A DNA stretch of 64,000 nt, taken from NCBI GenBank assembly GCA_028386065.3, contig JAKUCV010005751.1, positions 163,537 to 227,536 of the forward strand, read 5' to 3'. Below, piece after piece: positions 1 through 9,781 of this stretch; the first letter of the stretch is position 1, and each line of letters opens with the position of its first letter. This stretch comes from Turnera subulata (taxonomy: Eukaryota > Streptophyta > Magnoliopsida > Malpighiales > Passifloraceae). Both the position numbers and the translations under genes were made by a program. The notes beneath the pieces are model-generated. The model made no database searches. It was not told where the DNA came from and saw only the letters and a list, made by a program, of their open reading frames with translations.

Positions 1-108
1 GCAAATACCAAGATCAAATCTGATTTTGGTGAACTGGTCTTCCTTCAATGGTTTGGTAAAGAAGTCAGCCAGTTGATTTTCAGTTCTACAAACTCAATAG
101 ATTCTAAG
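1..108 (-). pseudogene. Copia RNase H C-terminal fragment, inverted copy
   Basis: Read on the minus strand, this stretch matches the end of a Ty1/copia RNase H domain (the region around TKPLKEDQFTKIRLELG) and is a diverged copy of the plus-strand sequence at 214-325. A one-base loss near the FVRTENQ region breaks the frame. The two copies face each other across about 105 bases, so this is an inverted repeat at the window edge. Whether it is a rearranged end of the same element or a second element is not decidable here. Confidence 0.7.
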
Positions 109-213
109 GATGGGGAGATGTGTTTCTCAACGGCTAAAAATCGTCTAGGTGGCAGCCGAGTTGACTTCTTACTTCATTAAATAAAATTGTCGAGCAGACG
201 AACCAGATCTGGA

Positions 214-325
214 TATTGAGTTTGTGAGAACTGAAAATCAACTGGCAGACATCTCTACCAAACCATTGAAGGAAGATCAATTCACCAAAATCAGACTCGA
301 GCTTGGTAATTGCAATATATCATAA
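214..325 (+). pseudogene. Copia pol C-terminus (RNase H tail)
   Basis: The reading frame gives FVRTENQLADISTKPLKED followed by a stop at 323-325. LADI(F)TKPL is the conserved end of Ty1/copia RNase H, so this is the last part of a polyprotein. Nothing upstream in the window continues the frame. The corresponding end of the second Sirevirus (34750-34860) is very similar, so the two elements are related families. Confidence 0.8.
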
Positions 326-558
326 GAATTCTGATTTGGCTCCATATTTGGTTTCTATGTGTTCATGCATATCATAAAATATTACACACATATGCACTTA
401 GAATATATTCAATCGTCATACTTTCTACACTTGCACTAAGCATCTGAGCATATGACAATAACTCATGGATCCATTCAAATCACTAAGAGCATCAAAAAGC
501 AAGAGTTGTAGTATTTGGTTCAGACTTGAGCCAAAACCTATTCAACAGTCCATAGCCA

Positions 559-2039
559 GTGATTAGTGGAAGAGAATCAGCTAAAAAGGCTGAAAAGGAG
601 ACTGTGGAAAATCAAAGCTTGCTGCCAGAAGAGAAAGATGAGAATGTACCGCCAGAAGGAGATTTGGCTCAACCAGAGACCAAATCTGATGCTGAGAAAG
701 TTGTTCCAGAAACTGAAGTAGAGAAAGAAGCCGAGAGCTCAAAAACCAAATCTAATGCACCCAAACCAAAACTGCCAAAGCACTTGTCTCAAAATCTTAC
801 CACTCAAACATCAAGAGCTCGACCTGTCAGGCCAGGCAAACGTGCATAAACCGTATTTGGAAGAGGAGGAAAGAAGCTTGGAAAGAAGATTGTTGAAGTT
901 GAATCTGATGATGATAAAGGTGAGAATTCACCTGTTGATGGAGGTAAAAAGAGTTCCAAAAGAGAAAGAGAAGTAAAGATGGCCAAAAGAAATCTGCTGA
1001 TGATTTGGCTAATGAAGAGCCAAATAATAGTGACAAGGAACCGAATGAGAGCGACAAGGAACAGAATTCCGAGGAAGAGCCAGAGAAAGAGAAAGAATCA
1101 GACAAAGAAGCGTCTGATGATGATTCTGGAAATGAAGATGACCATGTTGATGATAATAAAGATGATGATGAGGAAGACAAAGAAGAGGACGATGACAAAG
1201 AGCATGAAGTTGAGAAGAAATTTGAAAAGGAGAAAGAAATTACTCCAAAAGAAAGCTCAAGGCTCTGATCAAGTTCAGATCAAGCAAAAGGGCCAAGAAG
1301 AAATACTTCACCCATATCCCTACCTGCACTATGGTTCTAAGTGACTTTGAAGGAATCGGTGTAGCAAAATTGTTGAAAGATGCTAAGCTCACCATCTTAG
1401 TCACCTTGAAAGAACAAGGGTATGAAGCTTTAATGAAGGATTTCTTCGGTAACAAGATTGTGGAGTATGGGAAAGATGGTCTGCTCACTTGCACCAAAAT
1501 GAAGATCAAAGGGAAGAAGATCACAATGACAGTTGAGATGATATGTGATTTGTTGAAGAAGAAGCCGGACAAGATAGGGTTCTATGATTCTGCTTCTGGA
1601 ACTCCATTCAACATGCCATGGAAGAATTGTTGCATTATGATCATGAAACTTGATCAATGGATCATTGCTTGTCTTATCAAAAAATGTTCTTTCTGCTTCA
1701 GTACTTTTATTCTCCATCACATAGGTATCTACAAGGAACATTCTCATGGTGCACTCATTACCTTACTGGCTAAAGAGTTGAAGATTAAGCCTAAGGAAAT
1801 CATTATTGACACTCTGACGAAGATTTCTATCAAGCCAAATCCCGAAGGGGAATATTTTGTGACCAAATCTGCAGCCACAAAAGGATCATAAGCTTGAGGA
1901 ACTAAATGCTCTTGTTATTGGGATGAATGATGAGATTAGTGAGCTGAAGGAAGAACTTGGTTCCATGTGGAGCCAAATGAAAAAATTTCAGACCAAGATA
2001 TTTGAGAAGTTTGACCAAATCACTACAGTTCTTATTTGA
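559..2039 (+). pseudogene. Third ORF (env-like/ORF3) of Sirevirus-like element, broken
   Basis: A long K/E/D-rich reading region lies in several frames. Residues from 559 to 849 end in a stop, the frame continues to about 985, shifts to the acidic tract at 1005-1268, and shifts again to 1331-1891. The last frame opens VLSDFEGIG, which recurs at 61396 in the other Sirevirus (VLKDFEGIG). Residues after it resemble the plant family annotated in Pfam as putative plant transposon protein (Transposase_32 type); this is from memory of the family pattern. A final frame, about 1882-2039, reads as a short coiled coil and ends at TGA 2037-2039. Similar extra ORFs in Sireviruses were once called envelope-like. 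At least one stop and three frame changes make it non-functional. Confidence 0.65.
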
Positions 2040-3062
2040 GATGATTTTGATGAAGAATGATGCTCTATAGATCTGATGCTCTTAGGTCATGCATTGCATT
2101 CCCATCTAAATTTTAGCTAAGTACTTTTATAACTATCCTACTTATGGTTTGAATAACTTGAATATTTGGCTTGCTTTTGGATATTTTGCTTTGTGCTATT
2201 ATGTGTGGTTATCTATTATCTCCTTTGGATTTTATTTGTGTTATCTCTTTTGCTGATGCCAAAAAGGGGAGAAATATATGTTGTTAGGGGTGATATATAT
2301 GTTGTTTTCAATGGAACATATGTTCCTGCTGCGGTATACCGTGTGTGTTAATTCTTCTGATGCAGGGAACAATATTTGGCTTGGTGAAATAGCCAAATAT
2401 GTTGTTGATGATATTGATACTGTTGCGATATACCTAGTAGTTATTTTCTGATACAGGGAACAAGTTTTGGCTCTGTGAAAAAGCCAAATAATAATCTTGA
2501 TATACTGAAATTTCATTGCAGGATATATGTATGTGAAAATTTTGGGAATGAAATCATATGTATACTGTGCCTATATGCAGGGGGAGCTATTGCCAAAAAG
2601 CCTTTAGCAAATTTTTAAGTATACTGTGCTTATATGTAGAGGGAGCTATTGGCAAAAAGTCTTTAGTAAATTTTTAAAAGTATACTGTGCATAAACGCAA
2701 GGAAAGTATTTGGCCAATCGAATGAGCCAAATGAATGCGTTTTTGAATTTCTTGACTATGTCTACAAAATAGGAGGAGCTTACTTATTTGGTTATCTTAT
2801 TTCTAATAATTGTTTTTGGCTGAATGTTTTTATCTATGTTTCTTTTGCTGATGACAAAAGGGGGAGAAGTATATGATGTGTTATATGTTTGAAAATAGGA
2901 GAGAAAGTATGTTTGAATGAATGGCTATGGTAAATAGTATTGCTATATTACAAAAGCCTTTTATAAACGGGGAGCATTGAAACAGGAGAGTTTATATACA
3001 TGTGTTAAATATGATTTTACCTCTATTTTATAGGAAACAACACAGCATGTTTGTCATCATCA
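2040..3062 (+). other. 3' untranslated region of Sirevirus, rich in hyphenated palindromes
   Basis: No coding signal. The stretch holds repeated phrases such as GCCAAAAAG...TTTAGNAAATTTTTAA (near 2588 and 2650), purine-rich GGGGAGA tracts (2266, 2869), and hairpins built on TTTGGCT/AGCCAAA at 2372-2400, 2466-2488 and 2708-2732. It separates the third ORF from the polypurine tract. Confidence 0.6.
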
Positions 3063-3075
3063 AAAAGGGGGAGAT
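3063..3075 (+). promoter_or_regulatory. Polypurine tract before 3' LTR
   Basis: AAAAAGGGGGAGA followed by T and then the LTR start TGTTAGCC. An A/G run at this position is the plus-strand primer site; this form is typical of Sireviruses. Confidence 0.85.
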
Positions 3076-4117
3076 TGTTAGCCTAAAGATGTAATTAGTA
3101 GTTTAATTACTAATTAATTAAGACTAATTATGTTTAGTATACAAATATATGTTTCTAATGATTCTGATGATCATTATATTATTTTTATGATTAACAAACA
3201 TATTGGTTAAGTGTTTTGTGTTGTTTGAGTATCGGGAAGAAACATTTGGTTCCAGGAAGAAACCAAATGTTCAATGTATAAATATATGTTTCTGATGATC
3301 ATTATATTGTTTTAATGATTAACAAACATATTGGTTAAGTGTTTTGTGTTGTTTGAGTATTGGCAAAAACATTTGGTTCCATGACGAAACCAAAACAGAG
3401 AAGATTTGGCTCCACAGGCTGCAGAACAAGCTGTCACTGTCAACCTATATTCTGTGTGGTCCCAGATCGGTAGTTGGCAATTTAAATGCCAACCAACGTC
3501 CAAACTTGCAGCTCAAGTGTTAGAAAAACATCTAGATAGTAGTCCACACACCTTCTAAGTATCTTGGAAGCTTTGGTGGTCCACACAAGCAACTTGTCAC
3601 CTTCAGCCAATAAAGAATGTGGTCCCGAAAAAGTAGTTGACATTTAAGCAACTCAACTAGCGGTTTTGCTTGCTCACCAAAGGTCAGAAAAAGATCAGAA
3701 AAGTGGCCCTCACAACCTCTTTCATCCCTTCAAGAGCTGGTGGTCCTTACATTCCATTTTTTGGAAACATTTTTGAAGAAAAACAATTTATGCCCAAGTA
3801 ATATCAAGATTTGGCTCATCTGCATGGACAGTTTTAAACCAAGTCAACTAACGGTTAAACTTGCACTCCAAGGGTTAGATAAAGTTAAAAAAAGTGGTCC
3901 TCACATCCTCTCTCTACCCTGGAAGATATGGTGGTCCACACTTTCCATTTTTTGAAAGCGTTTTGAAGAAAAAAAATTACAGCTCAAGTATTCTACAGAT
4001 TTGGCTTGCCTATGTGGACTCTTTTATTAGGGAAGCAAGAAGTCAACTCCTCTGCCACCTGGACATCATATGGCTGTTATATGAACATTGTGAGAGAGCT
4101 TCCCCATCCTGAGAACC

Positions 4118-4125
4118 TATATAAG
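4118..4125 (+). promoter_or_regulatory. TATA box of Sirevirus LTR
   Basis: TATATAAG in the context CCTATATAAGAGG, in the middle of the LTR as expected for the U3/R boundary. The solo LTR insertion begins about 47 bases downstream and would separate the promoter from R/U5. Confidence 0.65.
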
Positions 4126-4171
4126 AGGTCTGAAACCTCATTAGAAGAAGCACTTCAGCCTATGGAAATAT

Positions 4172-5798
4172 TGTTAGAACAATAGCCCTACGCTAGAGGG
4201 GAGGGGGGGGGGGGGTGAATAGCGTTTATCGGATTAAAACGAAATAAGCAGGAAATAAATGCGGAATTAAAGATTGAAGGACACAAACAATTAATCCTGG
4301 TTCACACACACACTACTTGTGTGGCTAATCCAGTCCTTCAAGAGACTCTCTTGAAGATTCCACTATCTATGTTAAGCTTACGGGTGCTTAACAAACCGTT
4401 ACAAACCTAGAGTTCTATTCACAAGAAACTCTAATCTCTTGCTTGAAGATACCTCACTTCAAGACTTCTCACACAAGAAGATATACCCTCTTCATATGAA
4501 TCTCAACAAGGGAACTAACCTCCCTTAAGGTGTATAGCAATACAATTACTCAAACAAAAGTTCTCACAAGAGTAGATAAGAGTTACAGAATTTAAGCTCA
4601 AAAAGGCAACTCTCAAATCCTCAATAGGATATTGGCTTAATAAAAATTGATTTTGATGTACAAAATGAATGCTTCAATATTAAGAGTTAATTATTATTGA
4701 ATCAGAGTTGAGAATGCTCAATTTGTAGCTCTAAAAAGTTATATGGCCGTTTGGAATCCACTTAAGAAACACTCTTAAACAAAACATAGTGGGTGCTAAA
4801 AAATTGTCAGAAATAACGGCCATAACATCGATGTTTTAATACTCAACATCGATGTTTTGTCCAGTAAATTTGAATTATTGGACTAACGGTAACTAAAACA
4901 TCGATGTTCTCAAGCCCAACTTCGATGTTATTTTAATTCTGTGTAGAACCATTAAATCATCATGTGAGGAACATCGATGTTTTATAACCCAACATCGATG
5001 TTATTTTGCTTTTGTGAAAATGAGATGAAAACTGATTCTTGAAGAACATCGATGTTTAATTCACAACATCGATGTTATTTTGCCTCTGTGAAAAACGATT
5101 AAAGCTGACCATTGAGGAACATCGATGTTATGAAATCCAACATCGATATTTTGCTTATGTAAAGGATATTTTCAAATGCAACGGTCATGAGAACATCGAT
5201 GTTTGGGAATCCAACATCGATGTTATTTGCCTACTGCCAATTTTTGGAAAATTTTTTGAAGGCAGGAACATCGATGTTTAGAAAGAAACATCGATGTTAT
5301 TTTGGCTCGGCAAAAACAAATTGAAGCTGACCAATATGGAACATCGATGTTACAAATGAGAACATCGATGTTATGACTAATTTTAAAAGCAACGGTCACT
5401 AGAACATCGATGTTTAGGATTCCAACATCGATGTTATTTGCCTACTGCCTGTTTTGGAAATTTGTCGGAAGGCAGAACATCGATGTTTTAAAACATAACA
5501 TCGATGTTATTGATTCAAAAAAATAGTTTGATGTTTGAAATATGTTTATGTGATGCATGAGCAAATTTTATCTTACTTTGAGCCAATGTCCAAGAAGAGT
5601 TGAGTGTTACACCTTGTACAATTTATGAATCTAACTCTTCTTTCTTGGCTCTTCAATCTTGTGCTCATTCACTTTGTTCTTGATGGTTTCTTTTGCTTGA
5701 GGATTGATTTGCCTTCATTTCAATTCATTTCCTTTTGATTCCTGAATAGTTTGTCAATATCAAAACCTATAAGAAGCAAGGAGGCATTAGTTCCAACA
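4172..5798 (-). mobile_element. Solo LTR of a second Sirevirus-like family
   Basis: On the plus strand it starts TGTTAGAAC and ends GTTCCAACA and is flanked by a perfect 5-bp TSD, AATAT (4167-4171 and 5799-5803). Read on the minus strand it begins TGTTGGAAC, soon reads TTTTGATATTGACAAAC and ends with TTCACCCCCC...CTCTAG, features of Sirevirus LTR ends. No internal coding region is present, so it is a solo LTR (1627 bp) left by LTR-LTR recombination. Its central part is an array of a 12-bp palindrome. Confidence 0.85.
4824..5508 (-). repeat. Array of paired AACATCGATGTT palindromes, about 73-bp period
   Basis: The perfect 12-bp palindrome AACATCGATGTT (a few copies with one change) occurs about 20 times as ten pairs. 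Pairs start at 4824, 4897, 4970, 5045, 5118, 5192, 5267, 5340, 5403 and 5476, so spacing is 73-75 bp except once (63). Within a pair the copies lie about 8-12 bases apart. Sequence between pairs is much less conserved. Palindromic arrays inside LTRs are known from maize Sireviruses, where the motif is different. Confidence 0.9.
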
Positions 5799-6388
5799 AA
5801 TATTCTGTGATATTTAGCTTCTACTGGAGCCAAATCCTCTAAGAGATTCAAAAATTCAGATTGAGCTTACCTTGAGTGAATCTCCTATTCTAAACTCGTT
5901 GTAAACACTTCTTGAGTGAGTCACTCTTGAAGTTATCTTGTTGAGGGCATCCTAAGTGAGATTAAGTTATAATCTTACTTGATACTCAAAGCTAGAATTA
6001 GTTTTGAGGATAGGTTAGAGCTAAGCCTTTGAAAAGCTTGAGTGTAGGTTAGAGCTGAGCCTTTGAAAAACTTAGGTTAGAGCTGAGCCTTTGAAAAGCT
6101 TAGGTTAGAGCTGCTCCTGTAAATGCTGGTAAAGGTTAAGGTTGAACTCGTAAAAGCCTAGTATAGTGGATAGTTTAGAAAACCTAAAGGGGGGACCTTT
6201 TCAGGTAGTGGATGTACTCCTACGTGGGGAACCACTATAAATTGCTTGTGTCAATTGCTTTTCTATCTTCATTCCTGCTTTTCCACTTAAGTTTAACATT
6301 TGGCTTCTATGTCGAGCCAAATCTCTGAAAACCCAAAAAAGAGGAAAAGCTAATTCAACGCCCCTTCTTAGCCTTTTATGGGCCAACA

Positions 6389-6780
6389 ATAATGAGTGAG
6401 AGCTTTCTTCGTCATTAAAAACTCTTATCACGTTGATAACCCGTAGTTCTTCCCTAGTCTTTTGAGTATTGAGAACAACTTGATACGTTTTGGTTTGCCA
6501 ATAATTCAAGTTAGGATTGGAGGAAGACTAGTCCTATTTGGGGATGCACAAATAATTACGAAGCTGGAGCATCCACTAAATTTTGAGCAGTCTTCCCAAA
6601 TGCAATAAATGTTGTAGCAAACGAGTCTTTAACAATCATAAATTTTGAGCAGTCTTCCCAAGTGTAATAAATGTTATTGTAGCAAGCGAGTCTTTAACAA
6701 TCATATGCAATAGATATCTGCATTGCAAATATTAATGGAGATAGTTACGAAAAAATAACATTTGTTTCTAAGAACATATA
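6389..6780. repeat. Spacer with a 62-bp tandem duplication
   Basis: No gene is seen between the Sirevirus LTR and the LINE. An AT-rich unit starting AAATTTTGAGCAGTCTTCCC at 6578 is repeated at 6640 with small changes (GCAATAAATGTTG becomes GTAATAAATGTTATTG). The rest is unassigned. Confidence 0.7.
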
Positions 6781-7742
6781 TTGTCAATTCCTTCTCTCTC
6801 AAAGGCAGAAGTCCCTACGGTGGAGATCAACAAGCAGGTGGGCAGTCTGAGAGATTCTGTTCCGGTGAATGCCCTTCTCTCGGACTTATCGACTGTTATT
6901 TCTTCTTCCTCGGCTCAGGTAGTTTCTACCCTTTCAAAACCCAACCCGAAGCTCAAGTTTATGAAACCTATTTTCAGCGGTGACAGTAATATGCTAAGTA
7001 TTCCATCTGAGTTACTTGAAATTGGTCGTAAGAAGTACTCCAGGTATTTGATTGGGCAATTTGGGGGCACTGCTCCTAAGTTATGACTGATTCATTTGAT
7101 TTCTAACAAACTTTAGGGCCGAGATGGTGTTGTTTCAGTTTCTTATTAGAAAAAAGATCTATTCCCTTTTCAATTCCCAAATGATGCGGCTTATTCTCGT
7201 GCTTTCACCCGGGGACCTTGGCATGTTGGTGGCATCCCCTTGATGCTCTGGCCGTGGAGCTCCTCCTCAAAGAAAATGGACTTTTCAAATGCTATTTTTC
7301 TAGTCTGGGTCAAGCTGAAGAATGTGCCTATGGAATTCCTTACAAATAAAGGCCTCAGTTACATTTGCAGTGCTATAGGTACGCCTCTTCATGCAGATTA
7401 AGACTGTTCAAAAAATTTTAAGAGTGATTCTGTTAATGTATGTGTTCAAGTAGACTTCTCTAAGCCTCTAATGAATGAGCTAAAACTTGATATTAATGGA
7501 GAGACTAGTGTAATTGATGCTGTCTACACCTGGAAACCATCCCACTGTGATTTATATTACTCTTGGGGACATCATGAACTTGCTTTCTCTGAGAAGAAGC
7601 ATGAGAAAATCTGGATTCCAAAGAAAACTCTTGCAGCTACTCTTGAGCGTTTAGCCAATCTTTTTCCTAGCTTGTCAAATTTTGCTTCAACAATAGGCTC
7701 TAAACCTTGGTGCCTAGCTGGGGATTATAATATAGTTAGATC
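6781..7742 (+). pseudogene. LINE ORF1-like remnant (DUF4283 and zinc-knuckle region)
   Basis: Reading frames broken by stops give, in order, an N-terminal stretch ending at 7086, a region with SRAFTRGPWHVGGIPLMLWPW (about 7195-7250) typical of the DUF4283 domain of plant L1 ORF1, and YTWKPSHCDLYYSWGHHEL (about 7525-7580), a decayed form of the WKPP.C..C..WGH zinc knuckle. At 7700 it runs into an endonuclease sequence (KPWCLAGDYNIV) without the expected N-terminal half of the endonuclease, so an internal deletion fused ORF1 to ORF2. The element is inactive. Confidence 0.7.
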
Positions 7743-8105
7743 CTGAATCAAGTTCTTCTCTCCAATATCTGCAGTCTGAAATTACACAATTGAACAACTA
7801 TCTCACAACAAATGGCCTGATTGATCATCCTTTTGTGGGTTCTTTCTTCACATGGACCAACAGGCAGCTTGTAAATCCAATATTCAGAAAACTTGATCGA
7901 TTTCTAGTAAATGCTAATTGGTTCACTACTTTTAGTCACAATAAAGTTGAATTCCTTGCCCCTGGAATCTACGACCACTGCCCAGTCTTGTTTACTAGTA
8001 ATCAATCCATCAATTGAGGTCCTAAGCCTTTCAAGTTCTGCAATTATTGGATCTCCCATCCATAATTTATTTCTACTGAATCTAATGCTGGTCAAAACCT
8101 GTTGA
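7697..8105 (+). pseudogene. LINE ORF2 endonuclease, C-terminal half
   Basis: KPWCLAGDYNIVRS (7705-7743) matches the ..W...GDFN..... motif of the apurinic endonuclease of plant L1 elements. The frame then shifts and gives LTTNGLIDHPFVGSFFTWTN, RKLDRFLVNANW and a terminal region with YDHCPVLF, equivalent to the catalytic SDH..(P/V) site with the serine replaced by tyrosine. The N-terminal half is missing and stops are present, so no activity is expected. Confidence 0.75.
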
Positions 8106-8115
8106 TAGTTTTGTT

Positions 8116-9212
8116 ATGTTTCAATTCTGGACAAAATTAAAGCTTCTTAAAGCAGATTTTCAAAGACTACATCGAGCATCATACAGTGATCTTTCAAATA
8201 AAATCACTCTAGTTGAGCAGGAATTGCAATCAGTACAGAAGCACCTCTTTACAGGCAGTATTACCTCTGATCTTCTGCTTATTGAACAGAGTTTAATTCA
8301 GTCTCTCTCTAAACTTAAAGTTGCGGAAGAATCATTCATGAAACAAAGATCCCGTATTTCCTGGCTTGCCTGCGGTGACTCAAACACCAGGTTCTTTCAG
8401 AATATGGTGAAAGTTCGGAAAACAAGGAACTTAATCCGTTCTATTATTACTCCTCAAGGAGCTTTGTTAACTGATCCAAAACAGACTGAGGAGGCTATAG
8501 TCAGTTTCTGCTCTAATTTTCTGGGACAGGAAAATGCTAAAATCACTCCTCCATCTGTTTCTTATTTACAAACCCTCTTACAACATGCTATCTTAAAATC
8601 TGGTTCTCAAATGCTCTCTGCTATTGTCACTTCTATAGAAATCAAAACAACAATGTTTTCCTTGGGTTTGAATAAATCTCCCAGCCCTGATTGTTACACA
8701 ACAAAAATTTTCAAAGCTGTCTGGCCTATTATTGGTATGGATGTCACCAAAGTAGTTCAGGAATTTTTTTCTTCTGGAAAATTACTAAAAGGTATCAACT
8801 CAACTATCCTTAGTTTAATTCCAAAAGTGCCAAATTCTCAAAAGCTTACTGATTTCAGACCTATAGCATGCTACACAACACTTTATAAATGCATTTCTAC
8901 AATTCTGGCCAATAGGCTAAAAAAATGTCTCCCTGCTCTTATAAGTGGTAGCCAAACTGCCTTTATTCCTTGTCGTAGAATTGTTGATAACATCTTACTA
9001 GCACACGAGTTGGTCCATAACTATCACACGCCTGACATATCTAGCAGATGTACAGTGAAAATAGATCTATTGATTGGAGCTTCTTGCTGAATGCACTGAA
9101 TGCTGTGAAATTTACAACTCAATTTATAAATTGGCTTCAAGCTTGTTTCTCCACAGCCATGTTTTCGGTTTCTAGTAATGGCGCTTTGTGTGGCTATTTT
9201 AAAGGAGGAAGG
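8116..9212 (+). pseudogene. LINE ORF2 reverse transcriptase, N-terminal part
   Basis: One open frame (8116-9090) shows the usual order for a plant L1 RT: SRISWLACGDSNTRFF, then NKSPSPDCYTTKIFKAVWP (normally KAPGPDG..), LIPKVPN...LTDFRPIACYTTLYKCISTILANRL and SQTAFIPCRRIVDNILLAHELV. A small deletion after VKID removes the KAYDS segment with the first catalytic aspartate region, and the frame moves to 9048-9210 (WSFLLNAL...FSVSSNGALCGYFKGGR). The gene stops at 9212, where the 5S-like segment begins. The YADD-type catalytic box and the 3' part are not found anywhere in the window. Confidence 0.85.
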
Positions 9213-9781
9213 TGTAACGTCTCGGCTTGTCGACTGTCACTACAAACCAACACGGAACCTTTTTAACATGCTTTGTCCTCACTCGCATGTTCCTAGGAAA
9301 CACTTCCCAGGAGGTCACCTATCCTAGAATTGCTCCAAGTCAAGCACGTTTAACTTTGGAGCTCTTCGGGAATGAGTGCCTAAAAGGTAGGTGCACCTTG
9401 TTGACATAGTTAGTACCCATCAAATCGTTTAAGCTATTCTTGATTGTGCAGTCCCTACCTGTACAACCTCGAAATCACTTCATTTCAGCTATTCTTAATT
9501 ATACAGTCCCATACCCGTATAATTATGAAATCGCCCCAACTTTGCAGTCTCATCCCTACACAGTCTCAGGATCTCTCCTATTCCGGTGTGGATTCGGTTC
9601 ATTCGTGTGCCCCTCCGTCTAGATGCCTGCAAGAAGCCGCTCCATGTCCATGCTCATCCCGGCACCGGCGTACACTTCCCGCCCTTATAGACCCCTGGTG
9701 TCACAGGCCCACCAGCTTTTGTTAGGTTCGTCCCCGAACCCTGCACCGTACTAGGGGAGTTCTGGAGCTCCACTACCAAGC
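9213..9781 (-). mobile_element. Cassandra-like LTR segment containing 5S-rRNA-like sequence
   Basis: On the minus strand the segment ends ...CCGAGACGTTACA at 9213. Inside it (plus 9301-9370) is an antisense match to plant 5S rRNA: box A-like AGTTAAACGTGCTTG and box C-like GGTGACCTCCTGGGAAGT. Flanking phrases such as GTGAGGACAAAG and GTGTTGGT are those of Cassandra terminal-repeat miniature elements, recalled from memory. A second LTR and the other end are not clear; the right boundary is simply where the next LTR begins. No TSD was found. Confidence 0.6.
9301..9370 (-). ncRNA. 5S rRNA-derived sequence (internal pol III promoter region)
   Basis: Only the internal control region is recognisable, not the whole 120-nt gene, so it is not a functional 5S gene. 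Box A and box C are nearly intact (one or two changes) and the distance between them is close to that of a real 5S gene. In Cassandra such sequence is thought to give pol III promoter activity. Confidence 0.65.

Larger units (their letters stand above)
1..6388 (+). mobile_element. Sirevirus-like Ty1/copia element, 3' portion
   Basis: In order: the RNase H tail of copia pol, a degenerate extra ORF downstream of pol, a long 3' untranslated stretch, a polypurine tract and an LTR starting TGTTAGCC and ending GGCCAACA. A lysine/glutamate-rich extra ORF after pol and an A/G-rich tract directly before the LTR are the layout known for the Sirevirus lineage of copia elements. The 5' part lies outside the window. 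A solo LTR of a different family is inserted in the LTR. Confidence 0.8.
3076..6388 (+). repeat. Sirevirus 3' LTR (interrupted)
   Basis: Starts TGTTAGCC and ends GGCCAACA, an imperfect terminal inverted repeat. Without the inserted solo LTR and one TSD copy it is about 1.68 kb. It contains a direct duplication with a 128-bp offset (about 3142-3240 and 3270-3370), a perfect 11-bp hairpin at 3241-3271, a TATA box at 4118 and another hairpin at 6298-6322. AATAAT follows the end; the left flank is outside the window, so the TSD cannot be checked. Confidence 0.8.

Noticed and set aside
827..1198. Minus-strand serine-rich ORF
   Set aside because: Mirror of the acidic GAN/GAK codon tract of the third ORF.
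4824..5508. CRISPR-like array
   Set aside because: Short regular repeats with spacers resemble one, but the unit is a 12-bp palindrome in pairs inside a plant LTR with TSD; no cas genes and spacers are themselves partly similar.
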